In this document: piece after piece, positions 11,246-22,839 of the stretch | Layout of the letters: each line of letters opens with the position of its first letter | How positions within the stretch are numbered: position 1 is the stretch's first letter | Assembly: GCA_016165875.1 (NCBI GenBank) | Contig: JABBOT010000080.1 | Coordinates: 10,088,172-10,152,171 of the forward strand | Direction of reading: 5' to 3' | Length of the DNA stretch: 64,000 nucleotides | Source: Acanthopleura granulata | Taxonomy: Eukaryota > Mollusca > Polyplacophora > Chitonida > Chitonidae | Translations under genes and position numbers: made by a program | The notes under the pieces: generated by a model | The model's database searches: none | The model's input: the letters and a program-made list of their open reading frames with translations, nothing else | What the model was told of the DNA's origin: nothing

Positions 11246-11439
11246 CAAACAATAATAAGAATGTCAGTAATTAAGATAATAAATATTCATCAGCATGTTT
11301 AAATATTAAATCATCTTTTGGAACAAAAGGTAGAATGAAGATCGTAACAAAACCAATCGTGTATTTATGTGTTATTAAACACTCGTTTTCCGGATGAATC
11401 ACTGAAAATCAGTAAAATTGCCTCTTAGGTTAAGGGCAT

Positions 11440-11698
11440 TTTATTTATTTATCTGATTAGTGTTTCACGCCGTACTCAAGAATATTTCACTTGTACGACG
11501 GCGGCCAGAATTATGGTGGGAGGAAAGCGAGTAGAGAGGAAACCCACGACCATTTGCAGGCTGCTGGCAGACCTTCCCACATACAGCCGGACAGGAAGAA
11601 AGCAAGCCCTGGACTTGAACTCACATCGACCATACTGGTGAGAGACAACATCATTACTCCGTGCCGACGTGCTAGCCCCACGGCCACAGAGGCCCCTC
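11440..11698 (-). mobile_element. SINE S1, nearly full length
   Basis: Antisense tail, core, GGACTTGAACTC B box and an antisense head ending in CCACGGCCACAGAGGCCCC. Both promoter boxes can be located. Confidence 0.85.
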
Positions 11699-12579
11699 AT
11701 GGGCTTTTGCCATGGTCACGTATCATGAAATAGACGATGTATGTGGTGTCATGGCCCCAGGGTCACAAAACTGTCTTCGACTTATGTCACGCCATGTTTT
11801 AGCTTGAAACCAGTTAACTCATAAAATTATGTCTGACTTAAGCCTAAGACTATCTCGTGATCCTGTGTCATGGACGTAACCAGGTTACAACTAACGCATG
11901 ACGACTGCTTCTTGGGAAAGACCATATCGAGTGAAATCACGACAGCGATCAACAAGTACCGTAGAACACGTACTTTTGATCAAAATCAACATCGTTTTCG
12001 AGTTTTATTTCTTTTAATGTCTATAAAGTTGTGTACAAAACAAAGAATATCTCCAAGACAACAACCCAGTGAATACTTCAAAGTTTTTTTTACGGGCTTA
12101 AATTCTTGAGTAGTCAGGGCGGAGCCGACGACTGAAGTGACGGTTAATAAAGCAAGACATGCAGAAGAATAAAAGATGAGCATAATCGTTCATAGTCATG
12201 GTGAAATGTTTCATCCAAACTAATGTGAATAAACATTAGTCATCGTGGTTAATTATTTCAGACAGAAGAACAGAGCCACATCAGTTGAGGATTGATATAA
12301 GTGTGTAATTAAACACGGTTTCCGGCTTAACATCACTGAGGATCACTCATTTGACAACGATGTTAGTATCTACATCGAAACGTCGTGATAATAAACCAAG
12401 AATTTGTATATCCATAAGAAAGACATGTTCCAGTGTACTTCCATCCCAACTTCTAAATGCCACTTAAACAAGTTAACATCACTGGTCAATATGACTACAT
12501 GGCATTTGTTTGTTACGCATGACTTTCGTCTATCATTGGATTCACTGATTTATTCTTCTTCATGAATTCAAAATTTAAA

Positions 12580-12634
12580 AGTGCACTTCTTCGGCCGGGA
12601 GGAATGCGAGGTACACTTCCTCCACCACCAAAAC
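12580..12634 (-). other. Exon-like island conserved between units A and B
   Basis: On the minus strand a pyrimidine tract ending TTTTGCAG is followed by GTTTTGGTGGTGGAGGAAGT. The same acceptor-plus-island occurs at 21546-21485, where one frame ends in a stop. In one frame the two copies share FG.G...PRI.P..RS.LL, with several synonymous third-base changes. It may be a terminal PLA2 exon, or only slowly diverging intron. In this copy the frame does not stop at the matching place. Confidence 0.3.
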
Positions 12635-13049
12635 CTGCAAAAGTCAAAGTGAAACACAGCTGGAAATTTATAAAATATGGATTATACAAATGGTGGATAT
12701 CTTTTTTTCCCAACAGGATTAGAATAATTGCCCAGAAGAAGAATCCTTGGGCATCATACGTGTAACAGCCTCTTCAGTCTCCAACCATAACAAATAGCCG
12801 TTCCGGTTAAAACCCGTCAGGCTAATTTATAAAGCTAACCATCGAAGAAGTGAAAAAAATATGCATAAATTAGAAATTAGGACGGAACCATGTGACAAGA
12901 GGTAGTTAATAGTTGTTAATGATTCCGGGCGGACGCCTAGACTGTTCTATAGGCGCATGAATTTATTCGGTATCCAAACCACGTATCATGCCAGTTTTTG
13001 TCGTCAGCCAAACTTGTCTACTTCCTTTGCCCTTTAATGGCAACTGTCC

Positions 13050-13525
13050 GTTTTTCCTCAGGGGCTATTTTAATCAGCATGGTGCACATTTCTCCCGATT
13101 TGTACATATCTTCTATCGACACGACAGACTGTATCGGTATTTGCCGTTTAGGCCCACATATTTATGTAAATCTTTTCTCGACACGAAAGTGTATATCGAT
13201 ATGCCTACCCTCTACAAATTTGTCGACATCATTTTTTGTAGAAACGACATTACATATCTGCAATGTAGTGTTGTGGCCTACAGTTTAGGAATGTTTATGG
13301 TCGATAATGCAGCGTGTATGAGTACAGGTACCGATGGTGTCCACAAGTACATGTATGCTATACACATTTGTAGGCATTTTCTCTCTGCGCCTACTCTGTA
13401 CAATTTTGTGGATCGACACAACAGCATACATCAGTACCTTCTCTTTACAGGTTTGTGGACGTTTCTTGTCTACACAACAGCATACAACAGTACCTTCCCT
13501 TTAATGGTTAGAGGATGTTTCTTGT
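13050..13525. repeat. Degenerate 50-75 bp tandem repeats
   Basis: Recurring elements TTTGTGGA, TTTCTTGTC, ACACAACAGCATACA and CAGTACCTTC. Unit B has a single equivalent near 22125, so the array expanded in unit A. It keeps a 188-codon plus-strand frame (12988-13554) open, which I do not regard as a gene. Confidence 0.55.
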
Positions 13526-13739
13526 CGAGACATGTGAAGGGCGGTACGAAGTAAAGAAATTCGATGAGGTTTGACTCGAAGGCCTTGACTCTCCGGAGAC
13601 ATTTGGAAAACGTTATGTGACGGTAGCAAAATTTACATCAAACTATCACAACGATGAGACAAAGCCTTAGAAAAAGTTGTGCAGGAAAGATACTTATTTG
13701 ACACATTGTAGCACAACTGAAGTCCAAACACATTTATGC

Positions 13740-14080
13740 ATTGACATACTACAAATGTGACGGTAATTATATATTCTCGGTGAAACGTTTATATAGAAAT
13801 TTGCGGTACTCAAAATGTGTATCATTGATACACACGTCACTGTGGATGTATTATGCAAAATACACAAGTTCTGTACCGCTGGTGCGCAAAATTATGTGGA
13901 TGTATATTTTCTGCCAGAATACTGTGTATCACCCATACACAGTAGTTTTTAGAGAGTCTGCAAATTGCGGTATTTTGAAGGTATCACCAGACCAGCGATG
14001 TACGGTATTTTGAGGAACAGTAACTATTTGCGGAACTTAAGGTTTTATATCATGCAAAGCAGCGTAGATAGTATTTAGAG
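13740..14080. repeat. Degenerate repeats with short palindromes
   Basis: Repeated phrases such as GCGGTATTTTGA and GTGTATCA..CATACAC in intron sequence beside the PLA2 exon. Only one or two equivalents are seen in unit B near 22395. Confidence 0.4.
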
Positions 14081-14103
14081 TATGCAGTGTGTACACTACT
14101 TAC

Positions 14104-14263
14104 ACTGTGAAAAACCCATTTTTATACTCTCAGTACATCGTCTTTTTCCCGGGTATTGCTACAGGGCAGTGGTCATGCTCCCTACAGCAGCAAGAACGGG
14201 ATCTACGCCATCCCAGGTGTACCTTGGATACGGCGATATTGCCAGCCCCACACCATTTCGTGC
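14104..14263 (-). pseudogene. Group III phospholipase A2 catalytic exon, broken copy A
   Basis: A minus-strand exon of 160 bp, the same length and phases (1 in, 2 out) as the intact copy at 22684-22525. The acceptor is ATTGACAG and the donor GTAAGT. It reads TKWCGAGNIA, the calcium-binding loop of bee-venom-type PLA2, and further on CCCREHDHC with the catalytic His-Asp. Two things mark it as dead. A TGA stop replaces the Gly codon after the KKT.Y motif, and the acidic stretch before the double Cys is replaced by WRRSRS. No substitution disturbs the splice signals or length. Secreted group III PLA2s cleave the sn-2 ester of glycerophospholipids and occur in digestive and venom secretions. Here it is a pseudogene duplicate. 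Confidence 0.75.
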
Positions 14264-14439
14264 CTGTCAATCACACCAAACCCTCAACTTTACCAAACCA
14301 TTTATTTGCTTACGTCATCTCTGGTATTGCTGTGAACACTGTGTCATCAGACGTTATCTAATGCAGCGATGTTTAGAGCATACAATCTTGAGAGGACACC
14401 AGATAACACATGATGCAGACAATAGGTAAGGTATAGGGC

Positions 14440-14995
14440 AACACACATGAAACAAGTAAAACACGAAATAGGACACTAGGATATGACAGTTGTCAAGAAA
14501 TAGGGTAAGAAGCACACTAAAATACTAGGTATGACATCAGGAAAAGAAACGACAGAGGTAATTAAATACAAGTGCTAATAAGATTACTCGGTAAGACCAC
14601 ATGCAAGACACAAAGTTGGACATCAAGCAAGACACGATGTAAGACATGAGGCAAGGCACGACATCAGGTAAGGCATAAGGTACGACATTATGAAAGTGAG
14701 ACATCAATAAGACATTAAGTAAGAAACTAGGTGAGACATTAGTTAAAATACCAGGTAAGCGTGACATTAGAAAAGGCACGAAGTAAGGTTCCAAGTGAGA
14801 CATTAGATAAGACATGACGCAGGACCCCAGGTAAAACATTAGATAAGACATGAAGTAAGACCCCAGGTAAAACATTAGTTAAGACATGAAGTATGGCATC
14901 GGGTAAGCATGAAATAAACACCAAGTAAGACATTAGGTAACGCATGAAGTAAGACACCAGGTAAGATATGAAATGAGACACCAGGTAATAATGTT
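14440..14995. repeat. Minisatellite A built on GTAAGACAC/ATGAAGTAAGA
   Basis: Units of roughly 15-24 bp with GGTAAGACAT, GAAGTAAGAC and ACCAGGTAA phrases. The homologue in unit B is 22840-23740. On the minus strand it yields hydrophobic-looking open frames (for example 14981-14739) that are repeat artefacts. Confidence 0.8.
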
Positions 14996-15070
14996 CTCTA
15001 CGCTATTCAACTGCCTGTTGAAAAATTATTGAATTTACCACTTGAAAAAAACTAAAACATAGTGAATTAA

Positions 15071-15306
15071 ATGTATTTATTTGATTTAATTTGATCTGAT
15101 TGTTGTTTTACGCCTTACTCAGGAATATTTCATTTATACCACGGCAGGTAGCATCATGTTTGGAGGAAATCGGGCTGAGCCCGGCGGGAAACCAACTGGC
15201 AGACCGTCCCTCGTGCGGCCGTGTAGGAAGCCAGTATGAGCTGGACTTGAACTCACAGTAACCGCATTGGTAAGAGGTAACTGGGTCATTATGCTGCACT
15301 AGCGCG
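15071..15306 (-). mobile_element. SINE S1
   Basis: Antisense tail, core with TACTCAGGAATATTTCA, GGACTTGAACTC B box and head end GGTCATTATGCTGCACTAGCG. Confidence 0.85.
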
Positions 15307-15309
15307 ACA

Positions 15310-18110
15310 TAATGATTTAAAAGAAATTACATTACGTTTCTTGAGTTTTGTCGATAAAATGATCACTCCTAATATAACTGTGATAACATGTTAGTTGAGT
15401 ATTAAATGTTTATTTACAGTTTATGTACACTAAAAGATCCTATATAAGAGTGGTGCAAAACACAAAACCTTATTCTGTCCGTATAATGTATGCCAGACGT
15501 GTGAAAAGGACGGCTATTGTGTGTTGAAGCGCTCACATACCTTTCTGTACAGACTTTTCAATATTGTGGTAGTCGTCATCACATAAGTAAACTATTCTTC
15601 AACACATTGTCAAACTGCAAATAAACAAATGAAGAAGTAAGTAAATATCTTCAGTAATCTGTGAAATCACTCGTACATGCTGTTAAACTTGCCTGTCTTC
15701 AGTGAAATGTTAGACCACAAGATCTGGACGTCAATGCACTAAACGTCCACTTCATTGTAAAGGATATATTGCCAGGACACACGTCCTCATTCATATTTAA
15801 CGGTAACCTCTGTACGCCTGTTTTCGAAACCGAGACTCCATTACCTATGCTGCCATCAAAACTTATTTTTTTAAAAAGTGTCTCTTGAAAGTAAAGAAAA
15901 ACCACATTTTCTTTGTCAGAAAGTCATGGTTCAGCACACACATGTGTAGAACTTGTTGTGTTACGTGCCATTGAAAGGCAATCGTTGTGGATACGGAAGT
16001 GATTTTACAGGTATCTGAATATAAGCAACATGTTAAAGGAGAGGACCAACGAGTTTTAACTGAGTTTCAGTTGTTTCTAGGCCCTTTTTCATAACCATAA
16101 GACCCGCACATACTTAAATAAGTTTAAATATAAGTGATTAATTAACTAATTTATAAAACGGAAGTGATGCATGTGGGGCATGTAGGCAGTGCAACAACAA
16201 CATAATACTGATGTCAGCCTAGGCTGTCTGGCGATGAGGTCCATGCGTGCTGCAGCTGTTTGCCAAATGTATGCGTATCTCTCATATCAAAGACATTCAA
16301 ACAAGACAAACATCATTCTGTGGTGTATGTGTAGTTGATTGCTGTTTACATATTAACAGTGCCGGTCTGACACAAATCACATTTTCCTAGACCGACTTCT
16401 CACCTATTCCATGGGCATCAGAGTGTAGGCCTATTGTTTTGACGGCTGTGTTCAAGCAAACTGTCACGACTTCACATCAGATGTTTCTAAGGCATAAAGG
16501 TTCAACACACCGGACCTAACATCATTTGACTTTATATATATATTAGTCTTGGTGAATACAGTATATATGCATATAGCACAGTTACACTTAAGCCCAAGCT
16601 TTTTCGTTTCCACAGGAGTAGATGTAGTCCAACTATTATCTTATATTATCCATTCTCAAGAGCGTTCCAAATTTGTGTATACACTGTACCTATTCTTTCA
16701 AATTGGACTAATGCGTTGGAAAAAGATAGTCCATACTTGTCTGGGAAAAGACAACTTTGCATCATATCGCATCTCCATGCTGAATAAATCACCATTTAAT
16801 TGACACCTTAATTTTTTCGACAACCTCGCCCCGACTACTCCTTATCTTTTCTCACTTGTTTGTTTCATGATCATGAGCTACACCCGTAAACGAATGGCGA
16901 GTCATCACATATACTAGTTAGAAGTAGAAATATACGTGACAAATCCTTTCACAACAATGCTTTATTCTATGGAGCTGATTTTACCAAACATTAAGAAAAA
17001 AAAATATTATTATTAAAATGTAAGTATTATTACAATGTGAAAATCACACAATAGTACATGTCAGATATATTGACAGCAAACATCAATTACGATACATTAA
17101 TAAAAACAATGAATTGCAGCAGAAGAATGAGAAGAAATGATACATATTCGTGAGGCCATACAGCTTCGTTTCTTTGATTCCCAGCCCTCCCCTTCACCCA
17201 CAACCTAGACGTGGGAATGGTAGGACATACAGGACAAAATTTCTTCCACAAGTTTTTAAAAAAAGTAACTTCTATAATGATGCAGTTGATTTAAATTATT
17301 ACTTCATATGACTTTACCATCTTTGGGCACACATTACCCGGGCGCCGCGTCGCGTGCGACTGTCGGACACCATATTATTGCTCGAGTAGGCCAACTGGCA
17401 ACGCTCAATATAATAGGCGTTTAGAACTATTTTGCCATAGGCTTTAACTTGGTGTAACGTATGTAGACGGGTTGCGACAAGGTGAGTTTTTATATCAGTG
17501 GATCTATTATTTTGTTTTATGTTCACTTTATTAATAATAATACAACCATGTTGGAGGCTGGGGTTGCGTTCCTTGTCGTATAAGAGGAGATTTTGAATCG
17601 AAGAACACGACATTGACAGATGTAGGTCTATCAATAATTTTTCATAAACGTTTCTTAAACTTAGGCCTATATCTCTATATACAGGAGTTCCTACATTTAA
17701 AAACGTTTGCGCTTGCTGCTAGTAAGCCCTATGTTTAACAAAACCCTACAGGGCTTCCGCTGGCTAAACTCTCAGCTGTCAAAGCACTACATTGTATACC
17801 GGCTGTACGTACACGTCTAGATGGTATATCTCTTGTCATGAAGAGATAGGCTACGAACAGACTGTTCGTTAGTGAAATAATCCAGAACTAAGACAAGCAC
17901 AAAAAGGGAAAGGAAATAACTGTTCACCTTGTTCACATGATTGACCTGTGTTAATTCTATACGCATTTTCATCTGCAGAAATGATTAATAAAAAACTCAT
18001 GCAAATAGCATGTTGTTTGAATTCCCCATCCTCCAAATATTATACACAATAAACTCAAAACAACTTTCTTGAGCATTGCGATTATCGTTGAGCATACGGG
18101 ATTACTCTTG
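15310..18110. repeat. Duplicated block, partner of 30560-32000
   Basis: Ordered matches include TTTTGTCGATAAAATGAT, GTACAGACTTTTC, TTTTCGAAACC, GATTTTACAG followed by ATCTGAATATAAG, and GAAATAATC. The partner is shorter because about 1.7 kb present here (16.1-17.8 kb) has no counterpart. A further short copy of the TTTTCGAAAC region lies near 32690. Confidence 0.65.
17310..17470 (-). pseudogene. Possible PLA2 exon 2-like sequence
   Basis: The minus-strand frame has IERC, 13 residues, RTRRGARV near a GT donor, similar in spacing to VERC...RRKR of the intact PLA2 exon 2. It sits 3.1 kb upstream of the broken catalytic exon, as exon 2 does in the intact copy (3.2 kb). The donor phase does not match, however, and flanking DNA does not align, so the link is weak. 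Confidence 0.3.
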
Positions 18111-18139
18111 GGAATATTTGATAAATGTTTTGCCTTGTT

Positions 18140-18260
18140 TTCATGTTATTGCGCATACGTGTTAAATATGAGGACATTTCGAATAATTCTAAACCAGTTA
18201 CGTCCAGTATAATGCATTTAACATAACGGCATTTTTTTTTACCTAATTCTGCATATGTCA
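18140..18260 (+). repeat. Dispersed repeat family S4 copy
   Basis: AATTCTAAACCAGTTACGT and ATGCATTTAACATAACGGCAT align with copies at 0.85, 49.5 and 60.5 kb. Confidence 0.5.
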
Positions 18261-18414
18261 TTGCTGTTGTAAATATATCAACATACGGTAGATTTTTGGC
18301 GCCATGTTGGACAGAATGACGTCACCTATTTTGTTTTTCGGCGCTAATCATGCAGTAACTGTTACGTGTTTATGTTAAATACAGATAATGTGTTGTTCTA
18401 CATATATATACATG

Positions 18415-18513
18415 TACTTATTTATTTATTTGATTGGTGTTTAAGCCGTCCTCAAAAATATTTCACTTGTAAGACGGGAGCTAGCATTATCATGGGAAAA
18501 AACCGGGTAGAGT
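18415..18513 (-). mobile_element. SINE S1, tail half only
   Basis: Antisense tail and core; the sequence stops soon after AAAAAACCGGGTAGAG. Confidence 0.8.
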
Positions 18514-18564
18514 ATATTTGTAATTGACAGAATATTTTAAAAAGGCAAAAAGAAATGACAATTA

Positions 18565-18828
18565 ATGGGCAAAGATCTTGGAAATGGTATATTTCTTGAA
18601 ACGGACACATTAACACTGACAGATGGTTCTTTCAAACCACACTGTGGGGCCATCGGCCGATGGTGCATGGTCTCGCTGTTGAGATTTATCTCATTCCTTT
18701 GGGAAGAAAGCAATAAGCATAGGTTCGATGCCAACCTCGTCCGGGGAATTAACAAGGTTCTCGGCGCCATGGCGGTAACAATGGCCTGGAGCGCGTTAAG
18801 AGACCCGGTTATAATGACGGCATTTTAA
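18565..18828 (+). CDS. Unassigned open frame of 87 codons
   Basis: ATG to TAA with mixed base use and few simple repeats, unlike its AT-rich surroundings. The predicted protein has a Cys pair (PHCGAIGRWCM), a hydrophobic stretch (SLLRFISFLW) and a basic region. I do not recognise the family. It has no clear acceptor or donor, and a truncated SINE lies 50 bp upstream. It could be a fragment of an exon, a retrocopy or chance. Confidence 0.25.
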   Translation: MGKDLGNGIFLETDTLTLTDGSFKPHCGAIGRWCMVSLLRFISFLWEESNKHRFDANLVRGINKVLGAMAVTMAWSALRDPVIMTAF

Positions 18829-18839
18829 CAAGTCTTAAG

Positions 18840-19253
18840 TCTTATTTCTCGCATTTTTTCTTCAGTGAAAGTCGTCGTCTAGATCATAGCGGCCATAAAC
18901 GGCAATACTTATGAAGAATGTCCTGAAATATTCAATTGTAGGCTTTAGTTCCTCAAGGAATAGTTACTGAAGCTACTTAGATGGGAAAACCTCCCAGTCT
19001 GAGGTAATAGGGATCAAAACTGCCTTTACAAACCGATCAGGTAGAGCTCATCTTGTTGCCTTGGACCCGAACAAGCAGCCATTATACGTAAAAAATATAT
19101 CCCATTGAGTTTATTGTCTAATACAGAAGACTATAACATGAAGAGTAAAACGTCTCCATCTTCGCCGCTCGGCTGCCAGAGACACATCTACGTCACACCA
19201 CACAGCCGGGAGACGGTTAGCGTTTAAATCCTTATGTAATTAAGTAAAGTGAG

Positions 19254-19312
<59 letters not shown>

Positions 19313-21180
19313 ATTTTCTCTTCAAATTTCTACACACCTTTTCTTTATACTTATATCTTTCATATGAGAGGATAAGTTATTGCTCGAAAATCAATACATA
19401 ACCAGATACACGGCTTTGAAACTTTCAATGCCACCTTAAACCGTTTATCACTGAGGCATTTGGCCGGTCATTCGCATTCCCGCCAATATATCGACCAGCT
19501 TGATGATACGCTATGCCCAGTGAGAAAAAGCAATCCCATCTCAGACTTAACATGCTTTTTGTACGAAATAAGGCAAAAAACATGGCCCGTGTGACAGCAA
19601 GTTTTTATTTCCACGTCTGAATCCACCACCTGCCATGCACAGACTGACTGTTCTACTGATAGCTCGGCCGTTGTCAGAAACCAACACCTGGCCCGAGGCA
19701 CGTGTAGATATCTGCCAACCAGCGTGGCCTGGTTAGCGTATAGCAAAGAAGACAAGGCTTGCACAAAAACAGAGCTAACTTTTAGAAATGCACGCACAAT
19801 ATACACTGGGTGAGCCCATCGCAACTGCAGTGCGAAGCAGATAATTATGAGATATTTATAAGATAATTAACATATACATCGTAAACATTCTTCGTAGCCA
19901 TCCATACATTGTATTACACTATATGTCAATGTGCCAGATGTGGTAAATCTGACTTCGGACATTATTTAAAAGCGTGCATGTCCTGTGTTTTTTGACACAG
20001 ATCAACGATTTTCACCAAACATGCAGCACATGTATAGTCCGTTATACACAAGGATTTTCAACTTTACAGCTGTAAGAGTTTTCTGTCACGTGACGTGTAA
20101 AAACAAGCGAAATTGCGCTCTTTCTCCTTTTAATGGCAATTTGTGACAAAAATATACATCGCAGAACAAAAATAGGACCGGATTCATGATCAGGGCGTCA
20201 AATTACGTTATACAAACTACGTCATACAACATTGAAATAAAAAAAATCACGTGATATCACTTACGTTGTGTCAGCTAAAACCTAATTTGCATAAACATTG
20301 CATTCTTTCTTCCAAATAGTCTCCATGGAACTCTTCCTAGGCGTGATAAATTTCAAGTCAATCAGACGTTGGGTTTTGAAGAAAATAACTGTTAAATATT
20401 TTAAGGTCAACCCAAAATGGCCGCCAGGTCACATGACTGAGGACATCCAAATCGTTACTCTTTAGAGCATATCTCCGGGTCTACCATCTACCTAAGTTTC
20501 ATTTCTGTTGAGCCTTTTTAGCTGTAGAAGTTTTTCAATTTTGAAAAATTAAAAAATGGCGACTTTTTGGCGCGTACTACCTCCCATTTGCTGGCGTCAC
20601 TTGCCTTGAGATGATGTTAGACCTTAAGATTGCGTTTCCAGCTTCATTGGTTAATGAGATATACCCACTTCCGATTTGATGACATCACTTCCAGTTTTGC
20701 AAAAATGGCATATTCGGAATCAGCGTCTAAAACTGCATCAGACACAACTATTTGCCTGGCATCATCTGAAGAAGTGTACAAAATTATTAGCCAAAAAACG
20801 AAATTTGGAGTCACATGACATATTTATCCAATAGCGAGCTTGTACAATTTTTGACCAAGAAAGTTCTCCTTCTCAAACTTAACAAGTCTAGGCTTTGTGC
20901 ACCTTCAGTTTAAATTTCAGCTCAGTCGCCTCGGACGTTCTGGAGAAGAAGATTTTTTAAGGTTTTCATCAAAAATTCCAAATGGTCTCCAAGTCAAGAG
21001 ACGAAATCTGGACAAAAGCTACGATGCACAACTTCAAGTCATACAGACAAATATGTTAAAATTTAATAAACTTCGAACTAATATTTTTGTCTAGAAACGC
21101 GTCACAGTTTTGGTGAGTATAATAATAATAAAAACATATAATCCGAACAGATACAATAGAGATTCAAGCCTGAATGGCTT
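18840..21180. other. No gene recognised; microsatellite and unclassified DNA
   Basis: It holds an (AT)n tract at about 19253-19312. From about 20270 to 21110 the sequence is unlike the rest (AAAATGGCGACTTTTTGGCG, then TCCAAATGGTCTCCAAGTCA) and may be an unrecognised repeat. Open frames here (for example 19824-19468, minus) carry no domain I know. Confidence 0.4.
19253..19312. repeat. (AT)n microsatellite
   Basis: About 28 AT dinucleotides with almost no interruption. Confidence 0.95.
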
Positions 21181-21484
21181 GAACCTCTAATAATCGTTGA
21201 TCGGCATGGTAAATGTTTCATCCAAATTTAAGTGAATAAACATTCGTCATCGTGGTTAAGTATACCATCTCAGTTGTGAATAAAGAAGCAGGAGGAAGAT
21301 TCAAACCAAATCAACTGTGGATTGAAATATGCTACATCAGACACGGGTTCAGGCTGCTATATGTATCACGTTAGTCCATCAGTGGATACATTTCCTACAA
21401 CCAATAATGAACATAATGATGTGTCAGGGGACATCAGAAAGCCTATCATTACAGAAATTACAATTTAATAATCCTTATTGAAAT

Positions 21485-21546
21485 CTACAAGAGTCCACTT
21501 CTTCCGCTGGGAATAATCCGGGGTGCATTTCTTCCAGAACCAAAAC
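21485..21546 (-). other. Exon-like island, possible terminal PLA2 exon
   Basis: Acceptor GACTTTTCCAG followed by GTTTTGGTTCTGG. If the incoming phase is 1, the frame reads FGSGRNAPRIIPSGRSGLL then TAG. If phase 2 (the phase left by exon 3), it reads FWFWKKCTPDYSQRKKW and stops further on. Both frames are partly conserved in unit A. I cannot choose between them, and a non-coding explanation is possible. Confidence 0.3.
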
Positions 21547-22524
21547 CTGGAAAAGTCGAAGAGAAACAGAGTATAAAATTTATGAAATGTGGTCTTATAT
21601 TCAGGGATACATGTATGTTTGTCGGCACAGAATGGTAATAATGGGACAGAAGTGGACAATGTAAGTAACAGGCATTTGTATGCCCATCGTCAACCATAAT
21701 ACGGGCGTTCGGGGTTAATACCCATGAGAATAATCTCTAAAGGAAACCACCAGAAGAACTAAGAAAGCATCTATGAAATCCGAAATTAGGTGGTAAACGT
21801 GTGAAAAGAGGTAATTGACAGTTCGTAGTATTCTCGGAAAGACGGGAAGAATGTTCTAGGTGCGATGAAGTTATTCAGTTTCCAATTCGTGTAACATGTC
21901 AGTTTACAAATTGTTGCTATAAACCGAAGTTATGCATTTCATTTACATTTGCTTTACATTTTTTGCATATAGCTTTACAGGATTTCACCTGTAAGCTATA
22001 TATTTCCCAAGGGATGATTTTTATTCAACAAGATATAAATATGTGCCGATCTGTTCATATCAGTAAAGTACATATCCATCTTTTGTCCACACAATTATCC
22101 TGTATATCAGCACTTACCCTTTACATTTTTGTGGATGTTTCTTGTCGAGACATTTAAGGGACACCACGTTGAAGTAAATTGCACCCACGGCGTTTGAGGC
22201 GAAGGAATTGTCTCTCTTGAGACAGGCGTACAACGCCTTATCACAATAGCACGCTGACCTGCAAAGTTTGCGTTAAATTATCACGATGGTGAGGCAAAGT
22301 CTGAGAAAGTGTTTTGGACGATTTGGAACGCTTGGTATAACAGAAATCTGAAGACATTCATGCGCAAATAAATGAGCATGAATATATACGAAGCTGTGGT
22401 ATTTTGAAGGCATTATCACATCAAGCCATGTAGGGTGTTTGGAGGGCCTGTATCTATACGCTTATCTACGTTATTTTAGGTTATTATCACACAGGGCTGT
22501 GTACAGTATAATTATCATACTTAC

Positions 22525-22684
22525 ACTGTGAAATCCCCGTCGTTATTCACTCCGTACCGGGTCTTTTTCGCTGGTATGGCTACGGAGCAGTGGTCATGAG
22601 CTCTGCAACACCGGTCAGTGGCTCTATCCGTTCCCAGGTCACCAAAGAATTTGGCGATATTACCAGCCCCACACCATTTTGTTC
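22525..22684 (-). CDS. Secreted group III phospholipase A2, exon 3 (catalytic core)
   Basis: Third exon of the best-preserved PLA2 in the window. The acceptor is TGATTGTCAG and the donor GTAAGT. It enters in phase 1 (completing Gly to give the FP-G-TKWCG start of the mature enzyme) and leaves in phase 2. Visible features are the calcium loop WCGAGN, a DLGTDRATD stretch, the double Cys and catalytic pair in CCRAHDHC, and KKTRYGVNNDG. All residues known to bind calcium or act in catalysis in bee-venom-type PLA2 (the W-C-G-x-G loop, His and Asp) are present. There is no stop codon and the codons look normal. The following exon, expected to carry a CxCD...C motif, was not found between here and 19.8 kb. 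The gene may continue further away, or may have lost its end. Confidence 0.82.
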
Positions 22685-22839
22685 CTGACAATCACAACAA
22701 ACCCTCAACTTTACCAAACCATTTATTTGCTTACGTCATCTCTACTGTTGCTGCCAATACTTCTTCGATTATTACCCAAGGCTGTCTTCAGATCTTATTT
22801 CATACACCTATGTTAAGAGCAACCTTGGGAAGACACCAG

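Larger units (their letters stand above)
12170..14995. repeat. Duplicated PLA2 unit A, partner of 21180-23740
   Basis: Ordered direct matches to 21180-23740, including GAATAAACATTAGTCATCGTGGTTA, the CCAAAACCTG island, the phospholipase A2 exon 3, and a GTAAGACAC minisatellite at the right end. It is a segmental duplication of PLA2 exon 3 with its flanking introns, not a transposon: the only coding content is the exon. Confidence 0.8.

Noticed and set aside
12988..13554. Plus-strand open frame of 188 codons
   Set aside because: It lies over degenerate tandem repeats inside the duplicated PLA2 intron; the equivalent in unit B is not open.
14537..14981. Hydrophobic minus-strand frames resembling membrane proteins
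   Set aside because: Products of the GTAAGACAT minisatellite, with short repeating residues; the same occurs at 22808-23152.
19790..19840. CSCD-like motif on the minus strand as a candidate PLA2 exon 4 for the intact gene
   Set aside because: HCSCD is followed by a four-residue instead of five-residue gap to the next Cys, an in-frame stop soon follows, and no acceptor AG lies near.
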